Source: Moniliophthora roreri (lineage: Eukaryota > Basidiomycota > Agaricomycetes > Agaricales > Marasmiaceae). Taken from it: a stretch of DNA of 64,000 nt. Positions 34,112 to 47,100 of the stretch are shown here, in pieces; position 1 is the stretch's first letter; every line of letters starts with the position of its first letter. The notes below the pieces were generated by a model. That model was not told the origin of the DNA, ran no database searches, and saw only the letters and a list, made by a program, of their open reading frames with translations. The position numbers and the translations under genes are program-made. The DNA lies in assembly GCA_001466705.2 (NCBI GenBank), contig LATX02000200.1, positions 1,612,001 to 1,676,000 on the forward strand. The letters are read 5' to 3'.

Positions 34112-34503
34112 TATCATTGAACATGACTCTTTTGGCGTGTATCCTCGATAATGAAATTCTCAACGTGTTGTTCGGAATAGGACATCAGCAATTTAGATGA
34201 ATATAGGAATTCACCTTCTGTTTCTGACGTTTATAGCTATGTGTCAGGTGTGAAGGTCGGTTCCAGCGCCCAGAATGAACCTTATAAAACTACTCTTCCA
34301 CCTGTGACGAAATCCTCAATAGAGTCCGTTCATCGGTTCCCCATGGCGCTTTACTTGCGAGTAAGAATCAGACATGTGGCCCCAATGTGGCCTGTCTATA
34401 CCCGACGAGCTTATTCTAATTTCTTGGGAGTCGGAAAGTATTTATACCAAGACAATTTTACTAGACCTCCTCGCCCCCTCGCCCCCTCGCCCCCTCGTCA
34501 TCG
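34112..34503 (+). other. leader and promoter region of the oxygenase gene with a short tandem repeat
   Basis: This 392-base gap holds three copies of the eight-base unit CGCCCCCT at about 34471-34495, directly before the oxygenase start codon. No gene is supported; the frames here are shadows. Confidence 0.45.
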
Positions 34504-37500
34504 ATGTCCCTCAACAGGAAGTCTTCAGTGTTCGAGCGCGCGAAAATGGTGAGTTATCCTTCAGCTCTCGCCCTGGCATTCTCGTTGACTCTTCTGGCAG
34601 AGACGCGCTGACAATGTCTCTACGGACACCACATCCACAGCCCAAGGTGCCGCCAACGGCAGCAACCCAAAGGGCAAGATGCTGAAGGACCTGACAGAAC
34701 AAGTATGTTGCTTCCGCTGTCTCTACCTAGCGCCACTCAAAATCTCTCTGTAGGTGAAGAAAGGACTTCCATTAGGCAATGACCATAGTGCTTTGGTGAG
34801 GGTTTTGCTTCCGCACTGACGACCCCCTTCTCACGCATCACTTCAGTCAGCTGTCCTGGACGCCATAAGACACTCTGAGTCTGTTGATGATAGAAAACTT
34901 TTGGTATGATGTTGGGTCCGGATTCGTCGCGCTTACCCTAACTCTCCTCATGACCAGCTCGAATACGGACTCTCTTTTATATCAAACCTTCCTCCTGGTG
35001 AATTCCAACAAGAAGCACAAGACCGCGTCATCAAGCTCTTATACAACGACCTTTGTCACCCTCCGGCTACGTGCATCGGTAACAAGTATGCTTGGCGTAC
35101 TGCCGATGGCTCCTTCAACAATGTCAGCATTCCCGAGATGGGGAAGGCGGGTGAGCCCTACGCCAGGAGCGTACAACAAGCCCATCCTCTATCAAACATG
35201 GAACTTCCAGATCCTGGTCTTATCTTTGATACGTGAGTAGGACGTCTCAAGTTCTAGCTGGCCTGATTCTAGAATTCCGTTGTATTTCACTTTAGGCTAC
35301 TGAAACGAGATGGCGTGAGTACAAACTTTCACTCGTTTCCGAAGCCGCCACCCTGAGATTGAATTCCGTTGCCTAGTTTGTCAAACACCCTGCTGGCCTA
35401 TCTTCTCTGATGTTCTCGTTCGCTGCACTTGTCATTCACACGTCAGTATCCACTTACAGTTGATTGCGCAAATGTGAACTTGACTTATTTGTTAGCTGCT
35501 TCCGCACATCACACACCGATGTTAACATCAACGAAACATCATCTTACGTTGACCTATCTCCCCTCTACGGACACGACCAAGATTCACAAGACAAAATCCG
35601 CATGCGTGATGGTCGCGGCTTCTTATTTCCTGATGTGTTTGCAGAAGACAGATTGTTACTGCTACCGCCTGCTGTCTGCGTCATTTTGGTCCTTTTCAGT
35701 CGGAACCATAACGTATGTGACTTCTTTGTTCCTATTTTTCCACGTTTTCATTGACGTTAACCCTCAAAAGTACATAGCAGAGAAGCTGCTCGAGATCAAT
35801 GAACGAGGCACATTCCGCGACCCATCGAAAATTGAATCCCGGGAAGAGTTAATGAAGCAAGATGAAGAGTTATTCCAAACGGCCCGTCTCGTCAACTGCG
35901 GTTGGTTTGGATCAGGTGCGCATCTGAATTCCTTCTAATATGTACGAATTCATCCGCACCCTTCTATTTCTTGTAGCTGTCTTTTCCGATTACGTGTCTT
36001 GTATATTGGGGTTAGTTAGACAAGGGAGCAACTGGACTCTGGATCCTTTCGGGGTACACCTTCTCAAGGTTTTTGAGTTGGAATTGTTCTCACATCCCCT
36101 TGCAGGAGATTAGGAATGCAGATCATTCTACCTTCGAGCGAGGTCAAGGGAACGTCTGCAGCGTCGAATTCAACTGCCTTTACCGCTGGCATGCTACTAC
36201 CAGTGTCGAAGATGAGAAATGGGTCGATCAAGTTTTCGAGAACATCTTCGAGGGCAAATCACCTGAGCAAGTCACCCCCCAGGACTTCAAAGCCGCCGCT
36301 AAAAAAGTGCAAGCCATGACGCCGGACATCCAGCACTGGACATTTGGCGGGTGAGATTGTAACATGTCTGTTCCTGACAGTAGACTCAGAGTTACTACAG
36401 GCTCCAGAGGCAAGAGGATGGAACGTTCCGAGACGAGGATCTTGCAAATGCACTCAAGAACGCGTTCGTAATCTACCTCTTTTTTGATTGTTTCAATACC
36501 GATCAGAACACAGAACCGAGCATCCAGCTGGCGCTTTCAGAGCCAGGGGTACCCCAGGTATGTCGCAAGAATCATGTTTTCTATCTATGTTCGCTCACGG
36601 GTCGATGCAGCGAGCATGCGTTTGCATGAGATGATGGGTATTATGCAAAACAGGCAGTGGGGTGTATGTTCCTTGAATGACTTCCGAAGGGTAACGTCAA
36701 GTCTTTCCCTCTGGGTTCCCTTTCACTTAAACACCTATCGTATCCAGTATCTTGGCCTCAAGCGTGAGTTTTTTTTACCATGAGTCCATGTCTTTCGGCG
36801 ACCGAACTCTCCCATAGCATATAGCAGCTTTTTGGAATGGAACCCAGATCCCGAAATCGCCTATGCTGCCGAGAAGCTGTACGGAAATATTGAGTATCTT
36901 GAATTGTACGTCGGTCTCCAAGCAGAAGAAGCGAAACCTGTAGTCGATGGTGCCGGCCTTTGCCCAGGTGTGTTATTTGCAATCAGCATGTAGTTAGAGC
37001 CTCACTTCCTTCTTCTATGAAGGATATACCATTAGCCGTGCCATTCTTAGCGATGCGATTGCCTTGACACGAGGTTGGTGTTCTAAGACTAATCTTCGGC
37101 TTATAGTTCTCATGTTACTTGGAATTTTTACAACAGGCGACAGGTATTTCACTCATGATTACACACCTTTCAATCTCACTTCATGGGGCTTTGCCGATTG
37201 TCAACGCGATCCCGATGCCTATGGATTTGGTAGCACACTCGGCCGATTGTTCCTGAGAACACTCCCCAACCAGTTCTCAGAGAATTCTTCATATGCATTC
37301 TTCCCTCTAATGACTCCCGAATCTATGAAGCAAAATCTGAAAAACCTAAAGAAATCTGATCAATATGACTTGGTTCGGCCAGTCCCTACACCCTCGTATC
37401 AAGTTGTTTCGGAGTACTCCCAGGTTGGAGATATTCTCAAGTCCTCAAATTTCACTGCCCCGCAATATCAGGAGAGAGCTCATAGAGTTATCAAAGGCAA

Positions 37501-39201
37501 AGGGTAAAGAGTATCCATGCATAACAAATCTTGTAACTTGCTCACCATATGCACAGCTTCTTCAGCACCGCAGAAAGCCGCGAGGAACAACAAAAGGTCG
37601 TTGAGGTACTCTCGTCGCCCGAAGGCTTACGTCACACGTGCAAATACTTCTTCGAACAAACCATCAAACTCATCGAATCTAACTCCTGGACTTTGCCCAA
37701 CGACAACACCTGCATTGTCGATCTTGTCCGTGATGTTTTCAAAACTGTTCCTGTGTACTGGGTTGCAGAACTTGTGCGTATTTCGGTGTTATTTCTGCAA
37801 CATGACTAATGCCTTTCCAGGCTGGCATTCCATTGAAGTCAAGTTCATCGGACAGCGGAGCGTTCACCCCGAACGAGCTCTTCGAGATGTTGGGGGACAT
37901 TTACTCGTGAGTTCAAGCACCTCGACACATGATGCAGCTACTGAAGCGCTCACTCTTTTAGCTTCATCTTCCTTGATGTCGAAACGTCTCGCGTGCGAGT
38001 GTTGCAAGCCAAGGTTGAGGCACATGTGGAAACTTTGACAGATCATATCGAAACTGGGTTGCACCTGGGTTTGAAGAGGGTAACCATTGCTTTACTTCAA
38101 CATTCTGTAAGATTCTCATACGCCGCACAGCTCTCCGTGGCCGGGATCCTCGACACTGTATCCTCATTCTTCTCCAAAGGCAAACAGAACGAGCAGCATG
38201 TGCTCGTTAAAAAGTTGCAGGACTTGGGACATTCCAATGATCACTTGACAAATACCATTCTCGCTATCATGGTCGGAGCCGTTCCAGAATTGGCTTTGGG
38301 TGAGCTATTATTTTATTTATTCGAGACCTATAGCTCAGCGCGCACCCATTTCTTCTCAGCATTGACCAATATGATAAACTTGATCTTGGATTCGCCGCAA
38401 GAGGATGTTGTTCGAGGCCTGGTCAACGATGCGAATGCAAACCTTGCAGTATATGCCAAGGAATCCCTTCGTAAGTAACAATACTGCTAGCAGCTCCAGT
38501 ACAGCTTCTTATTCTTCGCAAATGGCAGGCATGGATCCGCCGTTCAAAGGAGTCTTCCGTAAGTTCGTCAGTTTCTGCACTACTCTAGCTAATTTTCCGT
38601 CTGGCAGGTGTTGGGACCAATGATCAAACGATTTCCGGGCTTTCGCTCTCCAAAGGCTCTAAAACCTTCCTGGATATCGCTACTGCTTGTCAAAACGTAC
38701 GTACCCACTATCAATTCCCCTCTGTAAGTACTCAGCTGCCAAATAGGCGGAGGCATTCCCGAACCCCCAATCGTTCGAAGTGAACCGTGCTACCAAACAT
38801 CATCTCTTCACAGATGATGGAATCTACCGGTGAGCTTCATCTCTTAATATTCTTTCTGTTATATGCTGACTGTTTGGCAGATGCCTGGGAGAATCATTGA
38901 CCGAGAAGGTACCTAATTACTGGTCATCTTAGAGGGATTCAGCACTGACAACTAATAATAGATCATGGGTGAAGTCCTCCGTGCTGTCTTTAGTCTCAAG
39001 GACATCGCTAGGGCTCCTGGCATGTCTGGACAGCTAAAGAGATTCAAAGACAAGCACAGAATTGAACTTCAATTCGCTTATCTCAACCAAGCTAAGAAGA
39101 TTTCCCCGTGGCCGACTTCGATGTGTGTCCAGGTGTGTGATATTTCCCTCCACACTTGATCCGAAGCTGACCCCAAGCAATCATAGTACAAATCTCAGTG
39201 A
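34504..39201 (+). CDS. ppo: psi-producing oxygenase: heme peroxidase / cytochrome P450 fusion (linoleate dioxygenase)
   Basis: This is a fatty-acid dioxygenase of the animal-heme-peroxidase family fused to a P450-like domain, as in fungal Ppo and linoleate diol synthases that make oxylipin signals. There are many short introns. The peroxidase part has FSFAALVIHT with the distal His, NETSSYVDLSPLYG, EDRLLLLPPAVCVILVLFSR, EFNCLYRWHATTS with the Tyr and proximal His, and IQHWTFGG. The P450 part has the ExxR-type KESLRMDPP and the heme-thiolate region DGIYRCLGESL. The I-helix reads IMVGAVPELALALTN, where diol synthases have an asparagine-glutamine motif. The start MSLNRKSSVFERAK was chosen because it opens the first frame that splices on. 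The last intron leads to a short end, YKSQ. Without the I-helix asparagine, the 8-hydroperoxide may not be isomerised to a diol. Confidence 0.9.
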
Positions 39202-39879
39202 ATGAAAGCTATGCACAAACTTTCACGTAGTGTACTCTTGTGTTCAGAACTATACCCTTGATGTAAATCCCTCAAGACTTGGAAATCTATCTGATGTTGT
39301 ACACTGGCATCCTTAGTGATACATACAGAGAGAAAAGATCAAGATGGGGACATACACACTTTCTTCAAGCATGATACGGCGTCCCAAGTGATGGTTCCAC
39401 AGACAACAGAAGCCAGCAGGTGGAAGTCAGGAGCAAAGTCCAACTTTAATAAAGAGTGAGCAACAGTGGTGAATTAAGATTCTTGTAGTGAGTGTCTAAT
39501 GTGGATGACTGGAGATTGCAAGGGAATCCGAACCGGGATTGGAGGGAGCATAATGGTGGAAAGGACCAGATTTTTTGGCAGTTGGGGTGATGGAGGTAAA
39601 CACATCCAAATCAGTATCAACATGGTGAAAAGGAGCAAGGCACTTGTCAACAAAGCCTTTCTCATCTGCAGGTGAAAGGCCCAGGCAGTAACCCCCAATG
39701 GAACTACCACCACTACTGCAGCAGAATCCAACCCAGTGACCAACATGAAAAAGTTGACACCCCTGTTGGAAGTTGCCAAACACACAGCACTGAGTCATAA
39801 GTGTCTGGACCCATACTTGGAGGAACAGGCCTGGGCAAGATCTGAGTGAAGCTTTGCCAGTCAGCTTGATGTCAGCCTC
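39202..39879. other. boundary between gene island and transposon block
   Basis: No host gene is visible. The right half reads, on the + strand, as decayed coding sequence leading into the LINE RNase H region (for example KHTALSHKCLDPYLEEQ). The start of the LINE cannot be fixed. Confidence 0.4.
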
Positions 39880-40941
39880 ATGGCAGCATGGGATGATGAA
39901 GGGAAGGACAAGGCAGCAGAGGCTCACAAAGACATGGTGAAACAAGTAGAGAATGACAACTCAGCTCTCCTGGTCTACACAGATGGTTCACTTATAAAAA
40001 GAGGTGGATTTCCAGCAGTAGGCACAGCAGTAGTTGCATATTACAAAGGGCAGGAGATCAGACATCAGAAACTTGGAATGGGAAGAAGAGCTGAGGTTTA
40101 TGATGCCAAGATGGCAGCACTCAGCATGGAGGCAAAACTAGCACTAAGTATCTGCTCTCAGAAGCCTCAGATCACTTACATATACTACTTTGCAGACAAC
40201 ACATCTGCAGCCCAGTCAGTATTCAGCATGTGAGTACAATTGGGACAGTTCTATGCCAAGAACTTCTACAATGGCATGGCAGGGTTCATGGACAGACACA
40301 ATGCAAACTGAGTCACAATTGCATAGTGTCCAGAGCATCAGGACATCATTGGCAATGAGTGAGCAGATGAGCTTGCCAAAGAAGCAACTGCACTAGCAGC
40401 AGTAGCACCCATAGGGGTATTATGAGCGAACATGCTATGTAGGGCAAAAGCCAGGACTCAGCAGACCTGGATACAGGAATGGAGGAAGACTGCAAAGACA
40501 GGTCACTTTGCCATTGCAAACAGGTTTGAGCCAAAACTAAAGCCAACAGCCTGGTTCAAAGAAATGAGCCAAAAGGTGTTTGGGAGACTCACCCAGTGTT
40601 GCACAGGACACTGTTTCACTGGCAAGTATTGAAAACAATTCCACCCAAACAAGAACCCTGACTGCCCCTGTGGAGCTCCAATGCAGACCTGGGAACATAT
40701 AATCCAAGAATGCCTGCTGTATGAACAGCACCATGGAGCCCTCCAAGATGTGTCACACAACATTGCAGTGCCCAAAATAGTAGGGACAGACAAGGGCATC
40801 GGAGCATTGTCAGAGTTCCTTACAAAATCTGGAGCCTTCACCTTCTATGAAAGGCTATGGACAGATGAGATAGCCTCCAGGCTAGAGAATGTGCCACTAG
40901 AACTGGATGAAGATGATGTGGGGTGGGATGACAGAAGATGA
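39880..40941 (+). pseudogene. 3' end of a LINE (non-LTR) polyprotein with RNase H domain
   Basis: RNase H marks are SALLVYTDGSLIKRGG, RAEVYDAKMAAL and YYFADNTSAAQ, with further decayed pieces that include CPEHQDIIGNE. A C-terminal zinc-binding segment reads CPCGAPMQTWEHIIQECLL, as in LINE reverse transcriptases with an RNase H tail. Several stops break the frame, at about 40232 and 40630. The reverse transcriptase part is missing. The end (RLENVPLELDEDDVGWDD) is followed by a short 3' region that is cut by the gypsy LTR at 41105. Confidence 0.75.
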
Positions 40942-41895
40942 AACAGGAAACCCCAATAAACATGACAACATACTGCCCAGATGAACTCTCCCAAATTCAG
41001 TTATAGTTATGCCTTATGCTCCTATGCTATTCCAGCACCTCAGTGTGCAAGCCATATGACAGGTGTCAAGCCAGACTAGGGCTGTTCACCATCACCATAT
41101 ATACTGTTACATTACTTGTGCAGCAACATCACTACTAACTTCGACAGGAGACAAGTCAAAGTAGCTTCAAGTTCAAGTTTGAGTTCATTCAATGGTTGTT
41201 GAAGTTCAGAGGTCCTTATTATTGCTCAAACACAAGTTATAGAATTAACTAGGTCAAGCTAGAGATTCTGTCTCTGCTTGAGTGCTTAAATAAGTACAAC
41301 TGAACTAGTTTCTACCATATCTGTATACAGTGATGAGGTCAGTGATTGTTAATAAATAGCGATGGTGTCGGCATATAAGAAGTACAGTAGAGAGGAAAAA
41401 AGAGGGTGGGGATAGTGTATAGGTCCAATGGAAGGGGAAGCATGTTATGTCAGAGAGGAAAAAGGGGGCTAGAAAGGTGTAATAAGTCTGAGGGAAAAGA
41501 GAAGCATGTGGAAATGACGGGATAATATAACATTACCCCCCTGTTAAGGTCTAGATTCCAGTTCTAGATGTTCTAAGACGCCCCGTCGCTGTACAGCTCG
41601 CTGTCATACTCCTACAACTCATTAGGAGCCCATTCTGACTCTCCTTCATTGTACGACTTGTTGTCGTACTTCTGTGACTTGTCAGGGGTCCGATCCAGCT
41701 CCATTCCAGTCGTTACCTCAGCCTGCGATGATCCTGGCTGCCATCCTTCCATCATCCTTTCTTCAACCCCCTTCTTGATGTCCACTAATCTTACCTTTTT
41801 TGGATTTACCCCCATAAACAAGAACTCCCTCCTTTCAGTGTCGGTATTGATGACAAATACCTGATCATCATTCTCCATCGTGACTGTTGTATCCA
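40771..41895. repeat. segment repeated across the N at 41896
   Basis: These 1125 bases, including LINE end, LTR and part of ORF3, are repeated without visible change as 41897-43021. Both copies end or begin exactly at the N. This is most simply an unmerged overlap of two contig ends. Confidence 0.8.
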
Positions 41896-42658
41896 NCCCA
41901 AAATAGTAGGGACAGACAAGGGCATCGGAGCATTGTCAGAGTTCCTTACAAAATCTGGAGCCTTCACCTTCTATGAAAGGCTATGGACAGATGAGATAGC
42001 CTCCAGGCTAGAGAATGTGCCACTAGAACTGGATGAAGATGATGTGGGGTGGGATGACAGAAGATGAAACAGGAAACCCCAATAAACATGACAACATACT
42101 GCCCAGATGAACTCTCCCAAATTCAGTTATAGTTATGCCTTATGCTCCTATGCTATTCCAGCACCTCAGTGTGCAAGCCATATGACAGGTGTCAAGCCAG
42201 ACTAGGGCTGTTCACCATCACCATATATACTGTTACATTACTTGTGCAGCAACATCACTACTAACTTCGACAGGAGACAAGTCAAAGTAGCTTCAAGTTC
42301 AAGTTTGAGTTCATTCAATGGTTGTTGAAGTTCAGAGGTCCTTATTATTGCTCAAACACAAGTTATAGAATTAACTAGGTCAAGCTAGAGATTCTGTCTC
42401 TGCTTGAGTGCTTAAATAAGTACAACTGAACTAGTTTCTACCATATCTGTATACAGTGATGAGGTCAGTGATTGTTAATAAATAGCGATGGTGTCGGCAT
42501 ATAAGAAGTACAGTAGAGAGGAAAAAAGAGGGTGGGGATAGTGTATAGGTCCAATGGAAGGGGAAGCATGTTATGTCAGAGAGGAAAAAGGGGGCTAGAA
42601 AGGTGTAATAAGTCTGAGGGAAAAGAGAAGCATGTGGAAATGACGGGATAATATAACA

Positions 42659-44100
42659 TTACCCCCCTGTTAAGGTCTAGATTCCAGTTCTAGATGTTCT
42701 AAGACGCCCCGTCGCTGTACAGCTCGCTGTCATACTCCTACAACTCATTAGGAGCCCATTCTGACTCTCCTTCATTGTACGACTTGTTGTCGTACTTCTG
42801 TGACTTGTCAGGGGTCCGATCCAGCTCCATTCCAGTCGTTACCTCAGCCTGCGATGATCCTGGCTGCCATCCTTCCATCATCCTTTCTTCAACCCCCTTC
42901 TTGATGTCCACTAATCTTACCTTTTTTGGATTTACCCCCATAAACAAGAACTCCCTCCTTTCAGTGTCGGTATTGATGACAAATACCTGATCATCATTCT
43001 CCATCGTGACTGTTGTATCCATCATCATTATAATTGTTATAGTCTGACAGAGCACCACTATCCAGACCAGACCTTCCATGCAAAAGTTGTGAAGACCATC
43101 TGTGGACAGTGCACCCTGCAGTGATATGTCCAGGTGCATAGTGGAGGCATCGCCTGCAAAAGTAGCTTGGGCAGTTTCGGGGGAGATGGCAGTCCAGTTC
43201 GCACACAAGGCAGAGGCACAGTCCATCCACATTTCTGATGGAGTTGGTGGCGGCGATCTGTCATTCAGTCAGAGGTCGACAGGTATTTTGAGTGCAGATT
43301 GGCATGGGGATTGGGGGGGCTTGTTCTCGTCATCCTCCTCTCCTTCTCCAGCTGCCACACCTTCCTTGACTTGAGGATGGAACTGGATTGTCGGGGCTGG
43401 TGACAAGAGTGTCGAGAGCTAGGACTCTTTGGAGGGTGGGCTTGATTTTTGGCTTAACATCAGGATTGGGAGTGGGTTCAGGATAAAGGAAGGTGTAGTC
43501 GGGAGTGGATTCAGAGGTCGATGCAGGGGGGGAGGTGAGTCGTTCCTGAAGGGAAGGTCGGGGGTATCTGTTTCCATCAGTTTGTCATCTGAGTCTGTTG
43601 AGAACACTGAAAGTATTTGGGTCAGGATATTCGGAAGCTGCTTGGGGATCTGTGGGAGGAGGCATAGATAGATGTGGATAATAGGGGAACATGAACGGTA
43701 CTGTAACAGGCTCTTCCAGGCCTATTCCATAGTTGCACACAAACAAGACCTGATTAGCGATTTCAAGGTTGCAACTCTCAGTGATCTTTTTGAGTAGTTG
43801 GCATTGGGCCTATAGGAAAAACAGGCTTTTGACTGCAGGTTCCAGTTGGTTGTTGGGATTAGCTGCATTTTGGATCTGCTGGTTGTACTGTCAGGAGTTG
43901 AAGAGGTGGAGGAGTTGATAGGGGTTTGGATGGAGGCTGTGATGGTAGATGATATTCTCACCATACCTTCCTTCTCCAGCTTCAGTTGGAGTAGAGCTTG
44001 GGAGTCCTTGTGCTTGGTTACTAGCAGAAGAGCTAGAAGCAGAAGTGGAAGCAGATGCATTGGTAGACATATTATGAAGAGGGGATGGGGTCTTGAGGGT
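42659..44100 (-). pseudogene. ORF3 of gypsy element G2, with CCHC knuckle, broken
   Basis: Minus-strand pieces show YGENI, PNPYQLLHLFNS, VKSLFFL, ITESCNLEIANQVLFVCNYG, YYPHLSMPPPTDPQA and SEYPDP. Further on is CLVCELDCHLPRNC, an exact CX2CX4HX4C knuckle, followed by CRRC and APGHITAGC. The C-terminal part includes DTERREFLFMGVNPKKV and ends EWAPNEL. Frameshifts separate the pieces. The position is after the chromodomain and before the 3' LTR, as in G1 and G3. There is no recognised family and the role is unknown. Confidence 0.65.
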
Positions 44101-44159
44101 GTAGTTGATGTTTCTTTATATAGTCCTTGTAAAGATCCATACAATTGACCATTCCTTCA

Positions 44160-47100
44160 GTTTCAAGCCATCAATTATGAGAAGAGTCATACCCTGTGTA
44201 AGATACAAGGAATTCTCGGGGTCGTTTCTTCAGCCTATGTCCGACAATGGCATCTACTTCGTATTCTTCGAACCCTTCAATGAGATCTGGTGGGAGTTCT
44301 ATAAAACTTGGTCCATGCGCTTCTGTCTGTTTGTATGGGGACAATAATGTGGCATGAAATACCAGATGTATCTTCCATTGGTGAGGGAGCTCCAATCTGT
44401 ATGTCACTGGTCCCATTACTTCAGATATCAGGAAGGGTCCTTCCTGTTTCAGGGCTAACTTCTTTGATGGAATTCCTATGACTGGGTTTCTTCCTTCGAG
44501 CCATACTTTCTGTCCTACTTTGAATGTGTCCAGTTTCTGTTTTTCCCTTCTTATCATTCATTGTCTTGCTAACTCTAACAGGCTTGATGTCTCTTCCCGT
44601 ACCCTCCTTAACTCCAAGAGTCTTTCCTCTACTGATGGAATGTTCATTTTCATGAATACTGTGGGGAGTGGTCTTAGATGGTAACCCATCATCATGAAGA
44701 ATGGGGATTTCTTTAGCATTGAATGGGTTCTGTTGTTATGGGCAAATTCTGCTAAGAGCAAGAATTCCTTCCTGTGAGTTTGTTCTTTTGCACAAAAGAT
44801 TTGGAGATATACTTTGATTTTCTGGTTGACTCTTTCAGTTTCTCTGTCTGTTTGTGGGTAAAAGGCTGTGCTCATTGAGTGTTTCACAGACAGTTGCTTT
44901 CCCATTTCTTGGAAAACCTCTGCAGTGAACCTGGAGTCTTGATCTGAGATGCAATTGGAGAGTCCAAATCTTTTGTACAATTGTTGAATTAATATTTCCG
45001 CAACCTCTGGAGCATCGATTGTCTTTGTGCATGGAGTAAAAATTACCCCCTTTGTAGAGGAGTGGTCCACCATGACCAGAATACAATTAAACCTGTCACT
45101 TTCCAGGAGATCTGTAATGAGGTCCATCGTGCAAATTTGGAAAGAGAATGAATTTTCTGCTGGCTTTATTGGTTGAACGGGTGTTCTGGTTGGATGCATG
45201 TTGACTTTCATCTGTTGGCAGGGTACACATCCATCAACGAAGCTTTTGATGAATTTAGCCATTCCAGGCCACCAGAAGTCTCGTTGTACCTGTTCCAATG
45301 TATTCCACTGTCTCAGGTGTCCTACTTCCAGTACCTCATGTATGGTTCATATGATCGAGCATTGCAGCTTGGTGTTATTTGGTACATAGACCCATCCCTG
45401 GAAGAACAACAGGTCATCTTTTATTTCCTAGTCAGACAGCACCAACTTGATTGGTGGCATGCCTTGGTGTAATAACAACTTCAAGGCCAACTTGTGAAAG
45501 TCATCTGGACCCAATCGTTCTCTAATCTCCTCTCCTAGTTCCAAATTGATACCTTGTACAAACAGCTGTTCTGGTAGAAGAATCACATTGTTGTTGTCGT
45601 TCTCTTCATTGTCTTGTTCATTTGACCTTCTTGACACACTACATACGAGGTGTTCTTTTAACATGGTTTTCTGATTGAGAAAACACTGAATCTTCTTGCA
45701 AAGAGAATTTTCATAAAACCATATATAAATTCTAAATTTAAATTATGTCCTCTCAACAAGAATATGCCTGGAGAATACTAAATTTTCAGTAGCAAAAGAT
45801 ATAGAATTAATAGATAATACAATATATTAGAATAATTTCCATACTGAGAAAACATTAAATTTTCTCTGGTTGAAAATGCTCAGAAAATGCTGATAAGATA
45901 AGATAAAAATACCATATTTTCTATTGTGGGAAAGTCAGAGAAAACACTAGGAAAACACTATATTTTAAAGCAGTTTTTAGATAGTTTTCATATAGTTTTC
46001 CTTTTGTATTTAACATGTTTCCTTTGATATAAAATTCAAAATCTTATATTTGTTTTTTAAATGTTTTCTCACTATTTTATAAGGCAGAAAATTTAGTATA
46101 TTTGTAATTAGAAAATTAAAGGATAATTCTATAATTTCATTATTATAAAATAATCAAAAAACACAGACTCTTCTGGAAATTAAAATCCAGAGTATGCTTG
46201 CTGTTTTCAATATGTAATAATAACTTGAAACTAATAGAATTTTCTGAGTGTTGTCTGGAAGCAAATATATAGCAGTATTCTGAGTGTATTTCCTTTGTAT
46301 TAATAGCATAAAAAGAACACCTTGTACATAGTGACAGGGTGTCTGCTTGTGTCATACTTTTTCCTGGCATATGAACCAATGCCAAATCAAATTCTGATAA
46401 GAAGAGGCTCTACCTTGCCTGCCTTCGGTTGAGTTTCTGAGCCATCTGGAAATACATGATCTGAAAGAACTACGACTCTGTGCTTTCCTCCCATCAGATA
46501 GTGACGCCATTCGGTCAATGCTTGTACAATGGCAAGCAACTCCCGATTGTAGATTTCATAGTTCTGTTCTGTAGGGGACAGGGATTTCAATAGGTACCCA
46601 CATAGGTGCCATTCGCCATCTGTTCCTTGTTGTTGTAAGACTGCTCTGGTTGCCCATTTGGATGTGTCTGCTTCTATCACAAACAGTTGGTTGGTATCTG
46701 GCATGATCAATATTGGTTCGGAGAGGAACTTTTTCTTTAGAAGGTCAAAGGATGCTTGACATTCTTGGGTCCATTCGAACTTCTGTGATTTTTTTGTGAG
46801 GTTGTGAAGGGGTTTAGCTATATGGGAATATCTTCCAATGAATTTTTGATAGAAGTTTCCAAATTCTAAGAAGCTCCGTACTCTCTTGACAGTCCTGGGA
46901 GCTTCCCATTTGGATATTCCTGTGAGTTTGATGGGGTCCATAGCAACGTAGCCTGGTCAAATGACCATTCCCAAGAAGACGACTTCTTTAACATCAAATT
47001 TGCACTTCTCTGGTTTTAGGTAAAGGTCATGTTTCTGAATCCTCTGCATCAACCTTTTAGTCCTTTCACAATGGTCTTTCAGGTTATTTGAGAAGATAAA

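Noticed and set aside
39880..40233. RNase H frame as a host ribonuclease H gene
   Set aside because: The frame continues after stops into a LINE-type C-terminal zinc segment and lies in the transposon block, so a LINE remnant fits better.
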